A stretch of DNA of 64,000 nt. Origin: Pagrus major. Lineage: Eukaryota > Chordata > Actinopteri > Spariformes > Sparidae. Every line of letters starts with the position of its first letter. Within the stretch, counting starts at the first letter, position 1. The translations under genes and the position numbers were made by a program. This document shows positions 22,856 through 34,873 of the stretch, one piece after another. The notes beneath the pieces were generated by a model. The model made no database searches. It was not told where the DNA came from and worked only from the letters and a program-made list of their open reading frames with translations. The stretch covers positions 1,735,906 to 1,799,905 of the forward strand of contig NC_133221.1 of the NCBI RefSeq assembly GCF_040436345.1. Reading direction: 5' to 3'.

Positions 22856-25800
22856 CCTTCTCCACTCAGCTCAGCCGGTGCATCTTCACAACCAGCACAT
22901 GTGGATTGTGGAAATTAAGCACGTGTGGAAATAAAGTCAGTGACAGCTGACGTTCGTCTGAGCGAATTCACAGTTGGCAGGTGTGTTACTGAAGGGTGCG
23001 GCGCCGAGTTTGAAGCTGTTTGGACACTTTGGACGCTCGGCTCTCAGTGCTGCAGGGGCTGTTTGATAGAAACACGGCACATCGCGAGACGGACAAAGAC
23101 ACACTCCTCTCCGTTAAACTGCCGGAGAGAGAAGAATAACTTTACTGGGACAAACAAACAGTTCAACCAGCCAATAAGAGCACGGATATGTTTGATTGGA
23201 AGCTGAACTAAACTTTTTTTTAAAAAACATTTAGCCTTCTCCTGAGGTAAACTGGAAGTGACATTTCATACACGTCCATCACGTGTAGAATAATGTGCTG
23301 TGGGGAGAAAACACCACAGATCGCTAATGTCTTGGAAAAAGGGGCAAATAATGAATTAGACACAATGAGCTACTATGTTTGTAAATGTCTGACTTTGGCG
23401 CCCCCCAGTGTTGTTGTGATGATATGAACTATTACTACATGAAACAGAATGCAGAGATGCTTTGATGTGAGCAGCACAGTGAGGAGGGTCCAGTGGGCTC
23501 AGTGTTGAGTCAGTCTCCTGAGTGATGGTGTCTTTGTGTTGCTCAGCTCACAGATACACAGACACCAAGCGTGAGACGGAGTTCAGCAGTGCTCGTGTCG
23601 ACAATCTGGTGCGGAGGGTGGAGTCACAGGGTGAAATGACTGAGATCTTTGAGGGTCGGGACGACTTCCTCTACTGTCGGCACGTCGTCTTTGATCGGCA
23701 CGTCCAGTTTTCAGAGCCAGATGTGGACAGTGGTCCAGATAACCGACCTCTGCAGGTGAAAATATGCAAACCAGAAACGAAAAGGTTCATGCTGTAGCTG
23801 TCTTACTGTCAAATGAACATTGATGTTGGACTTTTGCTCAGGACAGTTGAGAGTCACTTAAGGTTGCAGCCATGCTGAAAGTGCTTTTCAAAAAATCGTA
23901 CATATTTTTTGTGTCATCAACAAATAATACAAGAAACCAGGAAAGGACGCCGATGTGTTTGTCCATTTCTCAACACTTTCTGACCTCCTGTCCACAGCTC
24001 TCAGCTCCAGTTGGTTTCTACTGGAGACATAAATCTGTAAAAAAAAAAAAAACACCTCACAAATATATAGTTTCTTATCCAAAAGGGTTCAGTTATTTCC
24101 TGCAACAGCTGCTCACTGTAGTTTTAATCAACGGACTAATCCTAGAGAGAATCTGTGGCAGCAGGACCGTGTGTGTGGGACTGATGCTGAAAGCTGGAAA
24201 CAAAACATGGACGCTCGCTGCAGCTGTTCCTGGTAGTGCCAAACAGCCATGGGTCAAAAATATCATTTCCTCTGTGTTCCCACGATAACAAATTAAATTT
24301 TATATGTTTTTTTGAGTTCACGACTTATTTATGCACGTCATTATCACAAAACTTTGTCTTCCCGAGATCACGAGTTAATTATGTAGTCATGAGATAACAC
24401 AATTTGTTTTCCCAAGATAACGAGATAATTTATCAGGAGACAAACAACTTCATAAGATTCATGAGAGTGGACCGTGACGCTCACACTCTGCTCTGTGGAG
24501 TGGGTTTGAGATCTGTTTAACCGCCAAGAGACCAGACTCCAGACGTGACTTTGGGTTATAACGAGCCGGCACATTCATAATATAATCAAGGTCATCATGG
24601 TGTGAGGCTTTAGGTGGTGAAGTCTGATGTCAGCCTCGTCAGTGGACTGGAGTCAGTGGAGCGGATGAGGAGGTTCTGTTCCTGTTTAGTCCCACTAACA
24701 ACGTGGATCACCAGGGAGACGCAGATGTTCAACCTGAGGGATTTCCTTCATTTTGTATTTTTTGAAACAGGATGCTTATGTGCATTTGTGTGTGTGTGTG
24801 CGTGTGTGTATGTGTGTGTGTGTGTGTGTGTGCACGTGCAAACAGAAAGTGGTGGAGCGTTTCCACAGGAACACGTCCAAACCAGCCAACGAGGACGTGG
24901 CCGAGCGAGTGTTCCTACTGGCTCAAAGGCGGATCGAGGTGACCTATCACCTAGAGGACCACAGATTCATCCCCTCAAAGAGGAACTTCATCAAACCGCG
25001 AGAGTCGACGGAAAAGAAGAAGGCGGAGGACTTCACGCCTGACATGGTGTCCAGCTTCCAGGTGCAGACAGTAACACCCAGTCGATTTCACAGCCGCCTC
25101 GAGAATCACACACTCCCACAGTAACTACATTTGTGTCTGTGTGCGTCTGTTTGTGTGTCGGTGTTCAGGTGGATCCGTCTGAAAAGCCTCTGAAGACCCT
25201 GATTCTGTACGGGCTGCTGGTGAACCTGATGAAGGACGAGGAGACGGTGGTTCGTCAAAACGAAGAGTCTCAGAAAGAGGTAACCATGTCCTCAGTAAAG
25301 TTTTGCCCTCATGTGTCACTGTGTGCTCCCTGTTGTCTTCGTCAGTTCGTCCTGTGTTATTCCCCCGTTCCTGTGTTTCGTGGTTTGCACTTTGTTTTAA
25401 CTCTTGTGTTGCTGCTCTGTATTTTCTGAATTTACACTTCTTAATTGTTTTTGGATTATATGGTTTTTGGATTTTCAGCTTTCATGAAATAAAACTCTCT
25501 TTTTGTTCCCGATCCTGCCAGCCTCCCGAGTGTCCTCACTGTTTTTGCCAAGACTGACACTTATGCACACAAAGTGCAATAAAATGAATAGTTTAAATAA
25601 TAGAAGATAAAGAATAAATAATGATAGATATAAAATAAAAATATTGCACATAGAATTTGATTTAAAAAGTTTATAAATATAAGAATGATAATAATAAATA
25701 CAGTACAATTTAAATAAAAGTCTATAAAATATAGTAAAAAGTATATATGAATAATGTGGAATAATGGCTGATTGTAGTCGTAGAATCAGAACGTCTCACT

Positions 25801-26132
25801 TCTTGTTCAGATGCAGTCGTCAGGCATCTTCTGGAAAATAAATTACAGGCCTGAGCGACTTGATGTAGTAAAAATAATCCTAATCTTCTCTTATATTTGA
25901 GTTTGCAGTAAGACTCAAAGTGATTTCAAGATTTCTAAGGTAGTTCATTGTGCTTTTTCTTATTTTACTTGAGTTCTGGATGTGAATACTTCTTCCGACA
26001 CTTGTGTGAGCAGGTGAGACACATTGTGTCCTGCAGAGAGCAGGAGGAGAGAGACGTTCAGCTTCACTTCTCACCATGGACGACAACAGGCGCTGCCAAG
26101 GCCCGCAGTCAGAGACAGGAAATGGTAGGACC

Positions 26133-26189
<57 letters not shown>

Positions 26190-28335
26190 TCACAAAACAA
26201 CACATGTGACTTGGTTTTGTTGTTGTGCAGCCCACCAACAAAAACTATGTTGCATTAATTGCGTTAAATTAATGTAGTGGAGTGGAAGTATAAAGTACCA
26301 GAAAATAGAAAAATTACTACTAAAGTACAAGTACTTAAAATTTGGACGTAAGCACAGTACTTAAGTAAATATACTTATACTTCGTGTCCGTGCCGTTGCA
26401 GGAGCGCCTGGCTGCTGAGGAGCAGAGGTGGCTGCGGGAGAAGGAGAAGGACATCCTGGCTCCGCTCCTGATCCGGCTGGGAAACGCAGAGACTCTGAGC
26501 GCCGAAGACGCCAAGCAGCTCCACCAGGACTGTTTGGCCGAGTTTAAACAGAGACTGGTAGAGCACGCCAACCTCATCCAGGAACGCTACGAAAAGGTGA
26601 AGTTCACTCATGATTTCTGTCGTAACTTTTTCTACTGCAGGGACTTAACGAAGTGTAACATGTAACCGTCGTCACAGGTTCTGCTTCCACCTGCTTTGTA
26701 GTCGAGCTCCAGGCACTTTCAGGGGTTCCCAGCAGCACTGCAGCTGATGATTTGACAGGCAGATGGATCACAGAGAGAACAACAGAGTCTGCATGCTGGA
26801 TAATGCTCCCATGAACATTTATTATCTCCGCGTGATGTTTTGGGTACAGGCCCTTCTTCAGATACCTGATACTGGCAGAGCATGCCAACCAAACATCACA
26901 TACATGTTCATGGGAGCATTTTCTAGTGTGCAGACTCTATTTGTCCCCTGTGGTTCTGTGCAGCACCTGGTGTTCAGTGTGTTTGGACATGTGAACATTG
27001 TAAACTTTTTCTCAGGAGGATGGTTTGTAACTTTGCAACTACACAACACAACATAAGCAACAGAAACCACCACCTGACTGTAACATCTGTATGGAGCAGG
27101 AAGACCAATCCTTCAAATAAGAACAGGAGAGAACCCGGTCCCAGAGGGTCCCACTCAGCCTTACCTCTGATCTGGCCGGGTGGCCACTCACAGTGCTGCA
27201 GTAAAAAAACAAACCAACCTGCAGCCCATCAAACATTTTCCTCACATTATAAAAGAGACGTCTGTAAAACTGCTGACAGGACACCAAGAACTGCAGACAA
27301 GGTCGATTATGAATCTATTATGAATTTATGATCCATGAAGTTTTTTTAATTGTAAAGCACAAACACAAAAACACAAATATGGCAGAAGATAGCCTCTGTG
27401 ACAAACAGAAAAAAAAGTTTATGATTCTTTCGTCACAATTTTGGGAAAAAGTAAGGACCCAAACGCAGAAACAGACGGGAGACAGGCAGGATCTGAGAAA
27501 CAAGAAGGTGAACATTAATACTAAAGCTGAAATAACCAAAGACCAAGAAGAGCAAACACCAAGAAACAAAGTAGCAAAAGGCCAAACAAAGTACAAACCA
27601 AGAGCAAAGTTCAAACCAGAAATCACAAGAGCTAAGTGGAGACATTCAGCCAGGAACAAACACATGACGCACACCGTGGTACTCACAGACTTTGAGACGA
27701 GGGAACCGGATGTGCTAACATGCTAACTGATTTCTGGGTTTTAGGACTATGAAGTACACAACTCTATTCACCAACTGCCTTGAATCGACTCAGAGGGAAC
27801 ACGACCATTTCCAGCTTCACTCACCTACAGTACCAAACAGAACATCAGAGTGACAGTTACGGTCCTGGGACGGAGGATAGTTGCTCCTGAAACACCTCAA
27901 AACAAAGTCTCACAAAACAGGTTCAGAATATGTGAAGCCTCACGTTACTGCAGTGAAAATGAGATATTCAAGTCACATGGTCTTATCTACTCCACTCAGC
28001 TGGTTTTATCCACTCTGAAGCTTTAATATACCAGTTTGTATACATATTTGTCAGCCAAGTGTCTGCATGAGAACCAGCTCAGACCAGGACACAGACATGT
28101 TCTGTGTTATTACACATAGACAGGCCAGAGTGTGGCTAATGCTAATGCTAATGCTAATGCTAATGCTGATATGTTCACACACACCTGTTCAGGAGACTCA
28201 GGAGCTGCAGGAGAAACAGCAGTGGTACCAGAAGAACCAGCTCAACATGACGAAGCAGCAGGAGGAAGAGTACCAGACCTACTGCTCTGAGAAAACACTC
28301 CGGATCCACGTCGCCAAGAAACGTCTCAGAATGTA

Positions 28336-28392
<57 letters not shown>

Positions 28393-29473
28393 GTATTAGT
28401 CAGTATTAGTTGTATAACGGTGCAGAGCTGTTGTTTGACAGGCTGTTGCCAGATGAAATGAACAGAAAGTATTTTGGCCCAACAGCAAATTCTTTGTCCA
28501 AATTGTGTGTGTTTATGATTATTTAAGTGTGTTTATGCCGGTGGTGGAACGAGTACTGAAAATAGTACTCGAGTACAAACACAGTTACTGTAGTGGCCAT
28601 TTGTCAAAAATAAAAATCAAACTTCAAAATAAAAATCAAAGAGCCACAGCTGCACCATGAAGTCAAATGTTCGTCTGGTTTTCATGGTTTATTTTTCAAA
28701 CGAAGAACAAAGGAGTCCTGCATGCCTAAAAAACCAAAGGCCCACCCGGTGCATCATGGTCCTGCACCTATCCCTCCACCTGTATACCCACAGTGTTGCC
28801 CACGCTGCCAAACAAACAAAAACAAAATACAAACGAGACAAAATGATTAAACTAAAGCAATAACTGGCAAAGAAAATGCGATCAAACTCTAACCTCATCA
28901 TTAACACAAATAATAACTAAACTCTAACAACATGTGGCTCCAACAGTTACATTACTGAAATATTACCCAATTACTATTTATTTATTTTTCTCAAACACTT
29001 CTCAGAGTATTAGTTACTTTTTAACCCTTGATGTTTAACGCATTATCAATCAGAGGGGGTTCTGCTCAGTCCGAATGAACTCCTCTGTTCGGGTCTCCTC
29101 TTCAAACCTGTCGCACAGTTTTGTGTTTTCCTCCGTATGTCGGGGTTTTCATTGGCTCGTTTGTGATCGGAGCCTTTTTAGATACAAACATGCAGATGAA
29201 AGGTTTGGATATTAATTGAAATTGTACTCAGAACTCAATTGTGATGTTAAAAGTAGCTACATAGATGACGTGGTGTAATGCATGCGCAAGTACGAGTAAA
29301 ATTACAGATTTGAAATGGCTTAATGAGTAATTTGAGTAGATGTAATCAGTTACTTCCACCCCTGGGTTGTGTGTGTTTGTTCCAGGCACAAGGACGCAGC
29401 TCCTCAGAAGTATCGTGTTCTTGATCAGAAGCTGAAACGAGACCCTCGACTGTCCCCTCACCTGCTCAGCTGA
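16581..29473 (+). CDS. drc7: Dynein regulatory complex subunit 7 (CCDC135)
   Basis: Seventeen phase-consistent coding exons: 16581-16723, 17903-18068, 18215-18340, 18716-18910, 19085-19228, 19781-19999, 20120-20257, 20708-20777, 21321-21449, 21654-21782, 23547-23755, 24846-25061, 25169-25279, 26014-26124, 26402-26596, 28193-28332, 29386-29473. They total 2529 bp, 842 residues and a TGA; human DRC7 is about 874. Conserved blocks in order are RQYSHLYPDRKPLLL (about residue 75), the CFELATLLC and YDAYCVSGY segment of the transglutaminase-like region, RVHCWVLVLSG, ENFFIDPLTG, LGIESVWNN, LVTRLTTYKDLD, EDVAERVFLLA, a coiled C-terminal part (FKQRLVEHANLIQERYEK), and KRDPRL near the end. DRC7 is part of the nexin-dynein regulatory complex of motile 9+2 axonemes and is needed for sperm flagella. 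The start rests on an acidic N terminus (METVQESDGEE) after the AAAG acceptor, which is weak. All exons are intact. Confidence 0.96.
20073..20117. repeat. (GT)n abutting the drc7 exon 7 acceptor
   Basis: A GT run leads directly into the TAG acceptor of coding exon 7 (starts 20120). It must serve as the pyrimidine-poor 3' splice region. Confidence 0.92.
20873..21193. mobile_element. MITE in a drc7 intron, about 320 bp
   Basis: It opens CTTAAAGGTGCAATATGTAA and closes with the reverse complement TTACATATTGCACCTTTAA. The terminal inverted repeats are about 24 bp and nearly perfect. No open frame is present. The high arm identity suggests a fairly recent insertion. Confidence 0.85.
21605..21649. 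repeat. (GT)n next to the drc7 exon 10 acceptor
   Basis: The run ends four bases before the AAG acceptor at 21651-21653. Confidence 0.92.
22325..22643. mobile_element. MITE with about 50-bp inverted repeats, in a drc7 intron
   Basis: The left end (AAGGAATAGTTCACTCCAG, then AACGAAATTCAGTC) is matched by its reverse complement at the right end (CTGGAGTGAACTATTCCTT). Complementarity continues through CATTATCGACTCACCCTCAT. It is non-coding. The end resembles, but is not identical to, the AACAGTTCACCC family at 35410 and 45867. Confidence 0.88.
22805..22851. repeat. (CA)n microsatellite
   Basis: About 23 pure CA units in a drc7 intron. Confidence 0.95.
26134..26188. repeat. (CA)n microsatellite after the drc7 exon 14 donor
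   Basis: It starts ten bases downstream of the donor at 26125. Confidence 0.95.
26784..26938. repeat. Inverted repeat pair in a drc7 intron
   Basis: The arm at 26784-26818 (AGAGTCTGCA, then AATGCTCCCATGAACAT) has its reverse complement at 26904-26938, with few mismatches and about 85 bp between. It may be the core of a small MITE or a hairpin in the pre-mRNA. Confidence 0.7.
28338..28389. repeat. (CA)n microsatellite after the drc7 exon 16 donor
   Basis: It starts five bases after the intron begins at 28333. Confidence 0.95.
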
Positions 29474-31080
29474 GCTCGACACCGACCCGCTTCAGAGAAA
29501 CCTCTCAGAGTTCTCGTACACAGACTGATTTAGAAATCGCTCTTTTCTTTTCTTTACTCCTCACAGTCAGGACGAGGCAGGTGATTTACTGCCGTTTTTT
29601 AAAACTCTGGCCTGGTGATTCTGATTTTCTTCCTTTCTCAAAATCATAATTAACCTTTTTGAATGGAACATTTATTTTTATATGTACACATATTTACAAA
29701 TATGTATACATATAATTAGAGATTATTAAACATTTGAATTATTATAAATGTGCGTGTTTGATGAACTTTAACGATGAACTGTGAAACCACTGAATGTTGT
29801 AACTGCACTCAAATGTAAATTATGAACCTTATTGTTTGTATTTTGTGCATCTTCATCTGCTTTTAATCTGCTTTTCAATTCATTTGAGAGATTAGTCAGA
29901 AACTGACTTTACAGAAATAGCCAATCTTCTCACCGATGGTCTCGTTCGCCTCTGAAGCTCATACAGAGGCATCAGTAGTGAACTGACACTGTTTCATAAC
30001 CAGTTAAAAACTCCTTGTAGTACAGTTAATGAAGGTGGAGGGGAGATAATTCTGGGCTTTACTCATATACGCTCAAATCAATCAATAATTATAGATAATG
30101 TTTGATTTGTGAAAATGAACTGAACAGTCTTTCATATGAAACGGATCAGAAACTACCGGGAGAACGACGTCATCATCGATTAACTAGTGGACAGTCTGGC
30201 TCTTCCCCTCACAGAAGGTCCCAGAACACTGTCTGAAGCTAGAGAGGTGGCAGGGTCCGCCACATATAAACAAAGTAAAACAGTGTAAACTGTGTTGTCC
30301 TTTAAGGTCAGTTTGTTTATTCAGTTTATTCAGTCATGAAAACAAAGAGTTTGATTATTTAGTTTGTTTAGGCAGAAAAAAATCAGCCAATGAAGATCTT
30401 TGTCTTCACCAGAACTACACAGTGCACCTTTAATTAACCATTTACAAATAATTTACAACAAAGGGAACCTTATTAAATACTGGTGTTTATTAGGGATACA
30501 CGATATATATCACACAGATAAATTATTGGCCTGATAACGGAAAAATTTGATTATTGGTTCTCGGCAGATAAAGAAATTGTAGCCAATGAATCGAGCTGAT
30601 AACACAAAGCCAAATTGCTTTTGTTGACTTAACAAGCAGCATCTCCACACAGCAGGTGGTGGTTTGCACCTTTAAAGTTGTTTTGTGAGCAGCCAATAAA
30701 CACAAAGGAGAAGAACAACAAACACACTGATGCTCATAACAAACTAGACGCGAGTCACACATGTCGTCACAAGAAGAACACAACACAAACAGTCTCATCA
30801 CAGCTGTGTTCACTACATCTGAGCCTTTCTGACACTCAGCTGTGCGTGAAAAAGCATAAAAATGTTGGTTTCTATCATCGGTTATTTTATCGGTATCGGC
30901 CACGAGAGTCAGGTAATTATCGGTTATTGTATCGGCTGAAAAACCCCATGTGGTGCTCAGCTGGTGGTTCTGCAGAAGTTACCTTTGATTTAATGCTTTT
31001 AATAATGTTTTTTTTAATTAATCATAAACCCTGGCGGACAGTTTCCTCGACACTGTTGCTCCACAGAAACACATGAACGT
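29474..31080. other. drc7 3' UTR and intergenic repeats
   Basis: AT-rich sequence after the stop has an ATTAAA-type signal near 29726 and further AT-rich text. Then follow a MITE family A copy (30214-30434) and a segment at 30490-30955. In that segment, ATCGGTTATT/TATCGGTATCGGCC words near the right end resemble the ends of a common fish hAT-type short element. No further gene was seen. Confidence 0.5.
30214..30434. mobile_element. MITE family A, 5'-truncated copy
   Basis: It matches 12875-13095 closely (GGTCCCAGAACACTGTCTG through GTGCACCTTTAA) but lacks the first 150 bp. Confidence 0.82.
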
Positions 31081-31087
31081 TTTATTT

Positions 31088-31231
31088 TGACGTCATTAAA
31101 CACGATGACGCCGCAGAGACGATCCTCCAATCAGCGGCCAGATAAACACAAGCCAGCTGAACGCATCCGCCCGCGCATGCGCTCTGCGATCATCACAGTA
31201 TGAAGAGTGCAGGTCTGAAGTAGCGCGAGAG
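31088..31231 (+). promoter_or_regulatory. phf20: Candidate phf20 promoter and first exon
   Basis: A full CRE-type palindrome TGACGTCA lies at 31088-31095, a CCAAT box at 31127-31131, and an NRF1-type palindrome GCGCATGCGC at 31173-31182. A possible splice donor (GAG then GTAAAC) follows at 31232. The region is CpG-rich compared with its surroundings, as expected for a housekeeping promoter 2.8 kb upstream of the first phf20 coding exon. The link to phf20 is inferred. Confidence 0.5.
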
Positions 31232-32804
31232 GTAAACAAGCTTTTGTGATTTAATTCAGACATTTCACGCTCAGATTCACACCTGAGGGCCGCGGACGGT
31301 TTGATAAACGTGTCCGCCTCCGACACACTTCACTCGGTGACATGAAGGTTTGACCCGCGGGCGGCTTCACCTCGGCGGCGGCTAACAGTTAGCCGCGTTA
31401 GCTCGTCTATTCACTGTCAATGGAGAAAACCTACAAGTCCGTTTAACTGCGCGGGTTCAATGAACAAGTCCCGGCAGGCGGCTGCCTCCGTCCCGCTGCA
31501 GGGGAAGTTTACGACCGTGTGATTTTTAATCATGTTGCGTTTCGTCTTCAGCCGCTGCTTGGAGCTGTTTGAAGCTAGCAGCAGCACAGATAGCGTTAGC
31601 ATGTTAGCCACTGTCAAATACCTCAGTGGTTGCCGAGGGGCGGGACTTTGTGTCGACTGGCAGCAGAAACAGCCAATGAAGATTCTGAACAGGCGACTTC
31701 CGCCGCGTGTCGACCAATCAGCTGCTTCCCCAGAGGACGCTGACAGATCACAAGCAGAAACGTCCCAAAAACAGTTTATTTCATCGATCACGCGTCGCAC
31801 GTTTCATCAGTGGCGTTTGAACCCCCGCAGCGAATGTCTCGTAATTCATTTCCGGTAAAATGTGTGAAAAACTGAATTAAAAAGTTTGACTGCAGCCGTT
31901 ATGTGACGTCCTGTATGTATGAGGTCATCACGCAGCAGACGGAGCCTCCAAACTCAATGAAACAACTCGTTTTAATGTCGCAAACCTGAGATATCTGCTC
32001 TGTTTTCATTCATTTTCATTTCCTTTAAAATCTCCAACAAGGCGACCAAAATGTCAGACCATGCGCGCTCTCGCGAGACATAACAGCTGTTCCGAGTCGC
32101 GTGTACATTAGTGCCAGATGATTGTGACGTAACAGTGATGTGTTGGAGGTTTATAACTGCCAATATTAAACAGACATCATTAAATAATTATAATAATAAC
32201 CTTTACGGCCACAATGAGAATAAAATCAAACAAATAATTAGCATTAAAGTGTCAACATCAGAATGAAGTTGAATCACTTTTCATTCTCAAATTAGCAGAA
32301 AAATGCGCAAAATCAACTTGAAATTGACATGTTAACACTGCAATTATGTCTGAATTAATGTAGAATAAATGTTCGTGTTCCTGGAAATTTGTGGGAGTGA
32401 CTGAGGCGGAAAGTCTGCAAGTGTGACGAAGTTTAGACACTTTTCTTCTTTCTTTCTTCTTTCTTTCTTCTTTGCATCATGAGAACTAAAACAACGAGGC
32501 GATGCGTTGTTAGTGTCTCTATACTTATTGTCATATGTGTATGTTTGTATTGACTGTACAAGAACACTCATGTGAAAATCTTCTGCTGAGAGACTCCTCT
32601 ACAGAAATGCTAAAAAGAAATAAGTAAATAAATGTGTATAAGAAATGGCCGTGGCTGTGTGGAGTTGATTTGTAGGTGGACAGATGAAGGCATTGTTGCG
32701 TCTGGTACTTCGGATCAGGACCAGCGTGTTCTGATCTGTTCTGCACGTTTACGGCAACTAAAAACAACACAGCAAAGAATGTAAAGTTAAGCTACTTTTG
32801 ATGA

Positions 32805-33315
32805 CTGCAGCCGTGTTTCCATAAAATGTCAAGCCAATTTTAAATGAACTTTTGAAAGTTCGCAAAAAATCAAAACGTGAATCTGGTGCGTTTCCATAAA
32901 CAGTTTTGAGTGTTTACGTAAAGCGTAATTTGGTCAGAGGATGACGCGGTGGAGGCTACGTGGCTACGTCACGTGTGGATGTGGAGGCTAGAGGTCAACA
33001 AACCAGGAGACATTGGGCAAGTTGTTATTGTTCTTGCATGTCATCAGGCGTTGTTTGTTCTCCCCATCGGTCCACGCTGCTTACAGACAGCTGATCAGTC
33101 ATGTGAGTTGAATGTTTGCTCCGGCAGAGTTTATTCGGCAAATCTTTTTCCATCAAAGATTTTGCGCTTTAACTCTGATTCCCAAAAGACAAAAAACACC
33201 TCAAGCGAGCGTACAAACTTTTATGGAAATTATAGGACGTTTCTTTGAATTTTGCCATTTCCATAAAATGTTTTCATGCAATATTCTTCAAAATGCTTCA
33301 TGGAAACACGACTAA
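32805..33315. mobile_element. MITE with TTTCCATAAA-type ends, presumed phf20 first intron
   Basis: It begins CGTGTTTCCATAAAATG and ends with CATGGAAACACGAC, imperfect inverted repeats. Similar TTTCCATAAA words recur inside. The open frame inside has no recognisable protein. Confidence 0.6.
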
Positions 33316-34020
33316 TGTTGGGGATTAATGTTGATGATAAAGATCTTACTTAAATACACAAGGATGGCTGCTGTTGCTCACTTTTAAGCAGAGTTAGAAA
33401 CGGGGTAAAGAAATTAACCGAAAGTAAAGATATCGAGTTAAAATGTTACTTTGGTAAAAGTGAGAGTTACTCATGCAAATATGTAAAAAGTCAAAGTGTT
33501 TGATATTAAATGTACTTAAGTTTCAAAACTACGAGTAGAAGTTAATTAAACATGTAATTATTTTATTTATGTATGTATATGCTTTACACTACGAGTCTGA
33601 GCGACTGTCAGATCCAAGATTCAGCATTTTTCTGATTTTCAGAATCAGTTTTTTAATCCAACTTTGGCTCTGATGCAGCGTGTAATGTGCAAAGTAATTA
33701 GTAACTAAGGTCATTTGAAAATGTAGCAGAGTAAAAGTACAATAATTGCCTCCAAAATGAAGTGGAGTGGAAGTACAAAGTGGCAGAAAATGGAAATAAT
33801 CGAGTCAATTATTTGATTTTGAACAATGAAACTCTTCGTTAGGTTCCAACAAACAGTGTGATCGTTTGAAAGGTGCAAATTATTGTCAATCAACTGTTGC
33901 ATAAACTCTACAGTGTGTGTTTCCTGGAGATTTTACTGCAATAAGACAGAAAATATAAATTCTTAATCATGTATTACTAATAGTGAATGTGCTGGAGTAA
34001 CTTTGTCTCGTTTCTGTCAG

Positions 34021-34108
34021 ATGAAGACTCCTCCGGACAGGTCGGGAATCATCTTTGAGGTCGGAGCTCAGCTGGAAGCCCGAGACCGCCACAAGAACTG
34101 GTCTGGAC

Positions 34109-34139
<31 letters not shown>

Positions 34140-34579
34140 TCACACACACACACACACACAGACTCACACAGGCATGCAGAATGATGATATTCAATAGTTT
34201 GTTTCTGTTGTTAATTTATTTTAACATGTATTATTTATTATTTAACATTTGTTGATCACCTTTAAGTCTCACTGTGTTGTGATCCCGTCAGGTACGCAGC
34301 CACGATCGAGAAAATCGACTATGACAAGGAGCGGGTGCTGATCCACTACCGTCAGTGGAGCCGTCGGCATGACGAGTGGTTTCACTGGAGCTCGCCGTAC
34401 CTGCGGCCGCTGGAGCGAGTCAACCTGAGGAGGCAGGGCCTGAATCCAGCGTGTTCACAGCAGGTACGACACACAGACCGCGTGTGTGTTGTCTTTGTTG
34501 GACGTCCTGGATGAATTTGAACAGGGACAGTTTTTAATCTTTGTCCTGATAATTACTCTGGAAGAATAGAAACGTTTTC

Positions 34580-34633
<54 letters not shown>

Positions 34634-34840
34634 GTAGTGTTGGTCTTTGCTCCTCTTCATCATGTTTCTTTCTCTTTATCTCAGGTGTTTGTGTCCGGTA
34701 CGAAGGTTCTGGCCTGTTGGACCGACTGTCGGTTCTACCCGGCTAAAATCCTCAGAGTCAACAGGGACGGTGAGGCTCAGTTTCACCTTTCACACCTGAT
34801 GTCACGTTATTTTACATGATTGTGAAACATTGATTAGTTA

Positions 34841-34873
<33 letters not shown>

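Noticed and set aside
23872-24288. 138-codon forward frame in a drc7 intron
   Set aside because: It lies between two in-phase drc7 exons, has no domain, and splice phases need no extra exon.
27328-27726. 132-codon frame rich in Lys and Gln in a drc7 intron
   Set aside because: It is low-complexity A-rich DNA with no conserved protein features, and is within an intron of a fully assembled gene.
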